A stretch of DNA of 64,000 bases. Origin: Bordetella petrii (GTDB lineage Bacteria > Pseudomonadota > Gammaproteobacteria > Burkholderiales > Burkholderiaceae_B). The translations under genes and the position numbers were made by a program. Shown here in pieces: positions 58,935 to 64,000 of the stretch (its first letter is position 1; every line of letters begins with the position of its first letter). The stretch lies in the NCBI RefSeq assembly GCF_020991325.1, contig NZ_JAJMLX010000002.1, forward strand, positions 1 through 64,000, read 5' to 3'. The notes beneath the pieces were generated by a model. That model worked only from the letters and a program-made list of their open reading frames with translations, was not told the origin of the DNA and did no database searches.

Positions 58935-59974
58935 CCAAAGAGTATGTCCTGAGCAAGGTCGATTCCCTGGAGCTCATCCAGGGGGTCAGTCTCGTTGGTG
59001 AGTCGTTCAAGGGCGATTCCCTGAGCGGCATGATGTTCAACAAGGTTGATTTTTCCCTTGTCTTTATCGAGAACTCGAAATTCAACGACTGCATTTTCGT
59101 CGAATGCAAATTCAGCGGCATGCGGGCAGTTGGGGCCGATTTCTCGAAATCACGATTCCAGTCCTGCGATCTGTCCGGATCGCGGTTGGAGAAGTGCGCC
59201 ATGCAGGAAGCCGAGTTATCCAACTCCAACCTGCAACGTACAGTTTTCGATGATTGCGGCGTGAAGAAGTTTGACCTGACAGATTGCGATGCGCGGAAAA
59301 TCGTGTTGCGCAATCTGGATCTCACTGATTCCAATTTCCTTGAGACGAAGCTGGAAGGAGCTGATTTCAGTCATTCGATCCTTTCGGAATCGATCTTCTA
59401 CAAACTGGATTTGCGCCAGGTGGATTTCGAGCAGGCCGTTATGCGGGATGTCGCGTTTTCGGGCTGCATATTCGGTAAGCACAGTTTCTCGGGCCAGAAT
59501 CTGTCTGGCTCTCAATTCAACGAGGCGGAGCTTGAGGATATCGATTTTTCCGAATGCAATTTGTCGATGTGCAATTTCAGCGATAGCAAGATAACCCGGG
59601 TCAGCTTCCTGGATGCCGATGCGCGCAACACTTTGTTCGTCAATAGCGAAATCCAGGATTCGGTATTCAGTCGAGCTGCATTGGATCAAGGTCTTTGGAA
59701 TGGAGCCTTGGTGGCTCGGTCGAGTTTCACCTCGGCCAGCCTGACGATGGCGGCGCTTCACAAGGCATCGTTCGATGAGTCCGCGTTCATGGGCGCCGAT
59801 CTGCGATTTGCGGATTTTTCTTATGCCAGGCTGCACAAGTGCGGCTTGGATGATGTCGTCCTGGGCAGTACCAAATTCCACCGGGTATTGACCGATACGG
59901 ATTCAATCAAGACCAGGCTTGGCGCAATCGAGAAAGATGATGAGTTGTTCGATGCGGAGCTTTGGAGTGCCTAA
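58931..59974 (+). CDS. Pentapeptide-repeat protein
   Basis: 347 residues, almost wholly pentapeptide repeats from about residue 20 to 320 (FSGMRAVGADFSKSRFQSCD, FSHSILSESIFYKLDLRQVDF, FSGQNLSGSQFNEAELEDIDF). That would give roughly 60 units and a long beta-helix. No signal peptide. Translationally coupled to the DUF2169-pentapeptide fusion by a four-base overlap and probably paralogous to its C-terminal part. It might stack on or extend that helix. Function unknown. Confidence 0.88.
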   Translation: MTKEYVLSKVDSLELIQGVSLVGESFKGDSLSGMMFNKVDFSLVFIENSKFNDCIFVECKFSGMRAVGADFSKSRFQSCDLSGSRLEKCAMQEAELSNSNLQRTVFDDCGVKKFDLTDCDARKIVLRNLDLTDSNFLETKLEGADFSHSILSESIFYKLDLRQVDFEQAVMRDVAFSGCIFGKHSFSGQNLSGSQFNEAELEDIDFSECNLSMCNFSDSKITRVSFLDADARNTLFVNSEIQDSVFSRAALDQGLWNGALVARSSFTSASLTMAALHKASFDESAFMGADLRFADFSYARLHKCGLDDVVLGSTKFHRVLTDTDSIKTRLGAIEKDDELFDAELWSA

Positions 59975-59990
59975 CTTCTAGGAGATCATC

Positions 59991-60359
59991 ATGTGTTTAT
60001 GGGGAAGCATGCATAGCGGTAGAAGCACCGGGATAGGTCCGTACCTCACCGGCGTGTCGAAGAACGACATGTTAAGTTGCATGAAACTGCCTACCACCAA
60101 CATTCTTATAAAGAATCGTCCTGCTCATAATCTTTATTCCATCGCTCCATTGACGATAGACTTGCCGTCTGGCGTGCTGGGGGCTACGACCGGTACATTG
60201 TTCATGCTGGGAGCCACAATCGCGCTGTTCTCTGTAACGGTCATCGCATGTGGCGGACCGGTAATACGCTGGCTGTGCATCGCGTTGCAGAACCTGTGGA
60301 ATACCATCGCCATGTACTTGAAGCCCGACCAGAAATTAGTGGCGCTTTTGTGCGGCTGA
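59991..60359 (+). CDS. Small membrane protein in the T6SS island
   Basis: 122 residues; ribosome site TAGGAG. The first 55 residues are polar; a long hydrophobic stretch follows at about 62-90 (VLGATTGTLFMLGATIALFSVTVIACGG) with a second weaker one after it. I recognise no family; it is not the usual DUF4150 or PAAR sequence. Position after the pentapeptide gene suggests either a cargo protein or an immunity factor. Unidentified. Confidence 0.65.
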   Translation: MCLWGSMHSGRSTGIGPYLTGVSKNDMLSCMKLPTTNILIKNRPAHNLYSIAPLTIDLPSGVLGATTGTLFMLGATIALFSVTVIACGGPVIRWLCIALQNLWNTIAMYLKPDQKLVALLCG

Positions 60360-60391
60360 AATCGCGGATACAGTCCACCCGCGGCTTGAGT

Positions 60392-60874
60392 ATGTTTCTC
60401 TATTTTCTTGCTTCGACGATCGGCGTGCTCTTCATGCTCGCGGGGGTCGCGGTGGTGGCAGCGTATCTGTATTTTTCGGTCTACAAACGTATGCCTGCCG
60501 CGGCGCCCAGCCTGGAATTGGCGTTCACGCTATACCTGGTGGGGCATGCGCTTTTTCTGTTCCGAAATTATCTGATCACTGACATCGCGCACCAGGTAAA
60601 AATGCGTGGCGACAGCGGCATGGCCCGCATCCTGTCCGCCAGAGAGCTGGGCAGTCCGGACGAAGCGCCAGACCGGTACTGGTACGAGCTGCACGTTGAG
60701 GTCAACGCTGACGGCGGCAAATCCGAGAAATTCACGACATCGATCACACAGCTATTTGCGGAACAGGCACGTATCAACTTGCATGAAGGGGCAACCTTGC
60801 CGGTCAAGTATTCGCGCAAGCATGATCAGGCTATTGTCATCGGCGACAATGCATTCGTGAGCATTCGCAAATAG
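60392..60874 (+). CDS. Small membrane protein with soluble C-terminal domain
   Basis: 160 residues from the ATG at 60392; a GTG at 60350, overlapping the previous gene, is an alternative. Two membrane helices (about 5-28 and 43-62) and a cytoplasmic C-terminal domain (YWYELHVEVNADGGKSEKFTTSITQLFAEQARINLHEGATLPVKY), somewhat like DUF3592-type small domains. Last gene of the island. Its topology suits an immunity protein against a membrane-active effector, but nothing in the sequence proves this. Confidence 0.65.
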   Translation: MFLYFLASTIGVLFMLAGVAVVAAYLYFSVYKRMPAAAPSLELAFTLYLVGHALFLFRNYLITDIAHQVKMRGDSGMARILSARELGSPDEAPDRYWYELHVEVNADGGKSEKFTTSITQLFAEQARINLHEGATLPVKYSRKHDQAIVIGDNAFVSIRK

Positions 60875-60890
60875 ATTCCGCTCGGCGCCG

Positions 60891-61268
60891 TCAAGGCAAT
60901 TTTTTCTTGCCTGGCCGGCGCGCATACACCAGCGCGTAGACCGCCGCGTTCCCCGCCACCAGCGTCCCCGCCAGCAGCATCTGGATCCCCCGCGTCAACC
61001 CTTCCGGATAAATCAGCCCGAACACATAATGCTCGATAAACCCGCCGGCATAGCCTTCCTGCCCGGCCATTTGCCGCAGATCGTTTTCCAGCGGCGTCAG
61101 CGGGCATATCCATCCCATGCCCACTACCGTGGCGCCCCATGCCACGGCAGCCAGGTGCCAGGGCATCAACCAGCGCTTCCACAGCACCAGCAGACCGCCC
61201 AGCGCCACGAACAGCACGAAGGCGGCATGCAGTAGTAGAACGGTATCGGCCAGGGCGCGGTAGATCAT
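60891..61268 (-). CDS. DUF2784 family membrane protein
   Basis: 125 residues with about four membrane helices. Family pattern WICPLTPLENDLRQMAGQEGYAGGFIEHYVFGLIYP. Function unknown in the family. 21 bases downstream of dedA, so probably one operon. Its final codons (GKKKLP-stop) form the right copy of the 14-bp repeat that also occurs at 51208. Confidence 0.9.
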   Translation of the reverse strand: MIYRALADTVLLLHAAFVLFVALGGLLVLWKRWLMPWHLAAVAWGATVVGMGWICPLTPLENDLRQMAGQEGYAGGFIEHYVFGLIYPEGLTRGIQMLLAGTLVAGNAAVYALVYARRPGKKKLP

Positions 61269-61289
61269 GCGGCGGCCCTGCCTGGCGGA

Positions 61290-61934
61290 TCAGTGGCGGC
61301 GTTGCGGCCGGCCGCCGTCGGGCTGGCGGCGCTTGCGCATGAAGGCCACCAGCAGCCACACGCCGATCAGCACCGATGCCGCCGTGCCGACCACCAGCCC
61401 GATATGTTCGGACCCTTTCATGGCGCCCACGCTGCGGGCCGTAAGAAAGCCAGGGGCCAGCATCAGGGGCAGCCAGGCGATGGCCGACAGCACGTTGGCC
61501 GTCTGGAAGCGCAGGTGGTTCATGCTCATGATGCCCGCCACCGTGGGAATGGTAGAGCGGATGGGGCCCAGGAAGCGGCCGATCAGTACCGAGGCAAAGC
61601 CGTAGCGGTAGAAAAACAGCCTGGCGCGCGCCACGGCGGTGCGCTGCGTGGTGAAGGGCCAGCGGCGCAGCAGGCCCGGCCCCATCCAGCGGCCCAGGCC
61701 ATAAGACACGGCATCGCCCAGGATGGCGCCGGCAATGCCCCAGGCCAGCACGTTCCAGGGCGACAGCGTGCCCGCGCCGATCAGCCCGCCGGTCAGCAGC
61801 ATCAGCGCCGTGGCGGGAATGAACAGCCCCACGATGATCAGCGATTCGCCGAACGTCAGCAGGAAAGTGATCGGCCCCGCCCAAGCCTGGTTGGCCTGGA
61901 TGAACTGGCCGATGCTTTCAATATATGCGTCCAT
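61290..61934 (-). CDS. DedA-family membrane protein
   Basis: 214 residues. Signatures FGESLIIVGLFIPATALML, GDAVSYGLGRWMG and FFYRYGFASVLIGRFLGPIRSTIPTVAGIMSM. DedA proteins are inner-membrane lipid scramblase-like proteins needed for envelope homeostasis. Basic C-terminal tail. First gene of the pair with DUF2784. Confidence 0.93.
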   Translation of the reverse strand: MDAYIESIGQFIQANQAWAGPITFLLTFGESLIIVGLFIPATALMLLTGGLIGAGTLSPWNVLAWGIAGAILGDAVSYGLGRWMGPGLLRRWPFTTQRTAVARARLFFYRYGFASVLIGRFLGPIRSTIPTVAGIMSMNHLRFQTANVLSAIAWLPLMLAPGFLTARSVGAMKGSEHIGLVVGTAASVLIGVWLLVAFMRKRRQPDGGRPQRRH

Positions 61935-62063
61935 GCGAAGGAAAAAAGTCGTTAAACCTCAGCATGTTACCGCATGCGCCGGGCCGCTTTCACGCTTGCC
62001 GTGCAACATATTGTCGCTAGCGCGCCCAGTGCGCGAAGCAGGGATGCGGCGGCCGGAGATTGC

Positions 62064-62148
62064 TGGTGCACCCACCCGGAATCGAACCGGGACGCCTTGC
62101 GGCGAGGGATTTTAAGTCCCTTGCGTCTACCAATTTCGCCATGGGTGC
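62064..62148 (-). tRNA. tRNA-Leu (anticodon UAA)
   Basis: 85 bases on the minus strand with encoded CCA. Acceptor GCACCCA, D-loop TTGGTAGACGC, anticodon loop ACTTAAAA in stem AGGG/CCCT, long variable arm, T-loop GTTCGATTC. Reads UUA. Confidence 0.97.
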
Positions 62149-62152
62149 GGGT

Positions 62153-62242
62153 TGGCGGAAGCGGTGGGATTCGAACCCACGAAGGGCGCAAACCCTTGCC
62201 GGTTTTCAAGACCGGTGCCTTCAACCGCTCGGCCACGCTTCC
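62153..62242 (-). tRNA. tRNA-Ser (anticodon UGA)
   Basis: 90 bases on the minus strand with encoded CCA. Acceptor GGAAGCG, anticodon loop CTTGAAA in stem CCGGT/ACCGG, long variable arm (AAGGGTTTGCGCCCTT), T-loop GTTCGAATC. Lies four bases upstream of tRNA-Leu; the two are probably co-transcribed. Confidence 0.97.
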
Positions 62243-62367
62243 GTTTTGTTGCCGCGGGATGATACCGCAGGCGGGAAAGTCCGGGCCGTGGACGCATGCG
62301 CCGCGCGGCCGGTTTGGAACTTCCGTAAAGGGCGCCATAATAATCCATTTGAACGAGGAGGCGCACG

Positions 62368-63345
62368 ATGCGAGCAGTAGAAATATCCCAACCTGGCGGT
62401 CCAGAGGTCTTGGTGCCGGTGGAACGGCCCACGCCCGAAGCCGGCGCGGGTGAAGTACTGATCAAGGTGTCGGCCGCCGGCATCAACCGCCCCGACGTCT
62501 TCCAGCGCAAGGGCAACTATGCGCCGCCCCCTGGGGCTTCCGACCTGCCGGGCCTGGAAGTGGCCGGTGAAATCGTCGGCGGCGACGTCGCGGGCAGCGG
62601 CTTCTCGGTGGGCGACAAAGTGTGCGCCCTGGTGGCGGGGGGCGGCTATGCCGAATACTGCGTCGCGCCGGTGGCGCAATGCCTGCCCATCCCGAAAGGC
62701 CTGTCGGACATCGAAGCGGCCGGCCTGCCCGAAACCTACTTCACTGTCTGGAGCAACGTGTTCGACCGCGGCGCCCTGCAAGACGGCGAAACCTTGCTGG
62801 TGCACGGCGGCGCCAGCGGCATCGGCACCACGGCCATCCAGTTGGCGCGCGCCATGGGCAATACGGTGTACGCCACGGTGGGCAGCGACGAGCGCGCCCG
62901 CGCGGTCGAGGCCCTGGGCGCAGCCAAGGGCATCAACTACAAAACCCAGGACTTCGTCCAGGAAGTCCGCGACGCCACCGGCGGCGCGGGCGTCAACGTC
63001 ATCCTGGACATGGTGGCGGGCGACTACATCAACCGCAACATGAAATGCCTGGCCGACGACGGCCGCATCGTGGTCATTGCGCTGCTGGGCGGCGCGAAGG
63101 CCGAGGTCGACTGCAACCAGATCCTGCGCCGCCGCCTGACGCTCACTGGTTCCACGTTGCGCCCCCGTCCGGTGGCCTTCAAGGGCGCCATCGCCAAGGC
63201 GCTGCAACAACGTGCTTGGCCGTTGCTGGAACAGGGCAGCATCAAGCCCATCGTGCACGCCACGTTCCCCCTGGAACAGGCGTCCGCGGCGCACGCCATG
63301 ATGGAAGCCGGCGAAAACATCGGCAAAATCATCCTGACCGTGTAA
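62368..63345 (+). CDS. NAD(P)H quinone oxidoreductase (zinc-independent MDR, PIG3-like)
   Basis: 325 residues; ribosome site GAGGAGG. GroES-like N-terminal domain (INRPDVFQRKGNYAPPPGASDLPGLEVAGEIVGG) without zinc-binding cysteines, and a nucleotide-binding domain with VHGGASGIGTTAIQLARAMG. C-terminal PIVHATFPLEQASAAHAMMEAGENIGKIIL. Reduces quinones or electrophilic alkenals using NADPH. Upstream of tpiA. Confidence 0.92.
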   Translation: MRAVEISQPGGPEVLVPVERPTPEAGAGEVLIKVSAAGINRPDVFQRKGNYAPPPGASDLPGLEVAGEIVGGDVAGSGFSVGDKVCALVAGGGYAEYCVAPVAQCLPIPKGLSDIEAAGLPETYFTVWSNVFDRGALQDGETLLVHGGASGIGTTAIQLARAMGNTVYATVGSDERARAVEALGAAKGINYKTQDFVQEVRDATGGAGVNVILDMVAGDYINRNMKCLADDGRIVVIALLGGAKAEVDCNQILRRRLTLTGSTLRPRPVAFKGAIAKALQQRAWPLLEQGSIKPIVHATFPLEQASAAHAMMEAGENIGKIILTV

Positions 63346-63442
63346 CAGTGGCGCCAGGACTGCAGCGTAAATTCCGGTAAACAGGATACAATCTTGGGTT
63401 TGACCCGGTTTTTATCCGGGCCTACCCAACCTTGTTTGCGCC

Positions 63443-64000
63443 ATGACCTCTGTTGAAGACCGCGCCCGCCTCGTGCTGGGCAACTGGAAGATGCACGGCA
63501 GCCTGGCCGAGAACACCGCGCTGCTGCAAGCGCTGCGCGCGGCCGATGCGGCGTCGCACTGCGAAATCGGTGTCTGCGTGCCTTTCCCGTACCTGGCCCA
63601 GGCCCAGTCGGCCCTGGACGGCAGCGCCGCCTCGTGGGGCGCGCAAGATGTCAGCGCGCACGACAAGGGCGCCTACACCGGCGAAGTGTCGGGCGCCATG
63701 CTGAAAGAATTCGGCTGCCGCTGGGCGCTGGCCGGCCATTCCGAGCGCCGGACCCTGCACGGTGAAACCGACCAGGCCGTGGCCGACAAGGCCGCCGCGG
63801 CCCTGGCCGCTGGCCTGACGCCGGTAGTGTGCGTGGGCGAATCGCTGGCCGACCGCGAAGGCGGCAACACCCTGGGCGTTATCGAGCGCCAGCTCGAGCC
63901 CGTCCTGGCCCTGGGCGCCGAAGCCCTGGCACGCATGGTGCTGGCCTATGAACCCGTGTGGGCCATCGGTACCGGCCGCACCGCCACCCCTGAACAGGCC
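63443..64000 (+). CDS. tpiA: Triosephosphate isomerase (partial, runs off the window)
   Basis: 186 residues visible, starting at the ATG at 63443. Family signatures: LVLGNWKMHGSL (catalytic Asn-Lys), ALAGHSERRTLHGE (catalytic His), VVCVGESLADREGG, and YEPVWAIGTGRTATPEQA with the catalytic Glu and the mobile loop. Interconverts dihydroxyacetone phosphate and glyceraldehyde 3-phosphate. The last quarter lies beyond base 64000. A TACAAT hexamer at 63387-63392 may be its -10. Confidence 0.97.
   Translation, partial: MTSVEDRARLVLGNWKMHGSLAENTALLQALRAADAASHCEIGVCVPFPYLAQAQSALDGSAASWGAQDVSAHDKGAYTGEVSGAMLKEFGCRWALAGHSERRTLHGETDQAVADKAAAALAAGLTPVVCVGESLADREGGNTLGVIERQLEPVLALGAEALARMVLAYEPVWAIGTGRTATPEQA

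Noticed and set aside
51342-60874. Complete type VI secretion locus
   Set aside because: No TssA-H, TssJ-M, Hcp or ClpV genes are visible; this is an orphan vgrG island.
51342-60874. Prophage
   Set aside because: VgrG resembles phage spike proteins, but there are no capsid, terminase, portal, lysis or integrase genes.

Overview
The window is high-GC DNA with dense operons and three tRNA genes. It fits a beta-proteobacterium of the Burkholderiales, most likely Alcaligenaceae (Bordetella/Achromobacter-like). The reasons are the Bug-type periplasmic receptors next to an MmgE/PrpD gene, the ilvB-ilvH-ilvC-pssA and rpsO-pnp blocks, and a dispersed hairpin repeat with GGTGTC(N)GGC arms. The genus is an inference, and no rRNA is present.

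Layout. (1) 1-3.8 kb, minus strand: an IclR regulator, two Bug receptors and an MmgE/PrpD gene cut off at an AT-rich junction. (2) 3.9-13.3 kb, plus strand: an acyl-CoA degradation cluster (crotonase, SDR, CoA-transferase A/B, nitronate monooxygenase-like flavoprotein, MaoC hydratase, DUF35 OB-fold protein, thiolase-like protein without the catalytic cysteines). A divergent LysR gene, an acyl-CoA dehydrogenase and an alpha/beta hydrolase follow. (3) 13.3-22.8 kb, minus strand: nine packed genes for uptake and breakdown of D-amino-acid compounds (PLP D-amino-acid deaminase/aldolase, peptide ABC transporter, RpiR regulator, D-aminoacylase, RidA), behind an AT-rich operator-like region. (4) 23-38 kb: housekeeping and stress genes (rarA, serS, small proteins, GST/TetR pair, marC, chrA, a two-component system, MarR, nucleotidyltransferase, tRNA-Ser, hbdH, yaaA, MFS). 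(5) 37.7-50.4 kb: FUSC membrane protein, a large palindromic repeat, ilvBHC, pssA, lipoproteins, rpsO-pnp and ilvA. (6) 51.2-60.9 kb: an orphan type VI secretion island of lower GC, with vgrG, three related two-domain proteins of unknown function, a DUF2169-pentapeptide fusion, a second pentapeptide protein and two small membrane proteins. (7) 60.9-64 kb: DUF2784 and DedA genes, tRNA-Leu, tRNA-Ser, a quinone oxidoreductase and the start of tpiA.

How the parts may work together. Region 2 looks like a complete beta-oxidation or retro-aldol route for an unidentified branched or cyclic acyl-CoA; the MaoC/DUF35/Cys-less thiolase trio resembles steroid side-chain hydratase-aldolase complexes. Region 3 would import peptides or N-acyl-D-amino acids, deacylate and deaminate them, and use RidA to clear reactive enamines. 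Region 6 is the best candidate for an undescribed system. It carries a VgrG spike whose tail changes composition, a DUF2169 adaptor-like protein, and a family of helical-plus-beta proteins that I cannot place. No T6SS structural genes lie in the window, so the secretion machine would have to be elsewhere.
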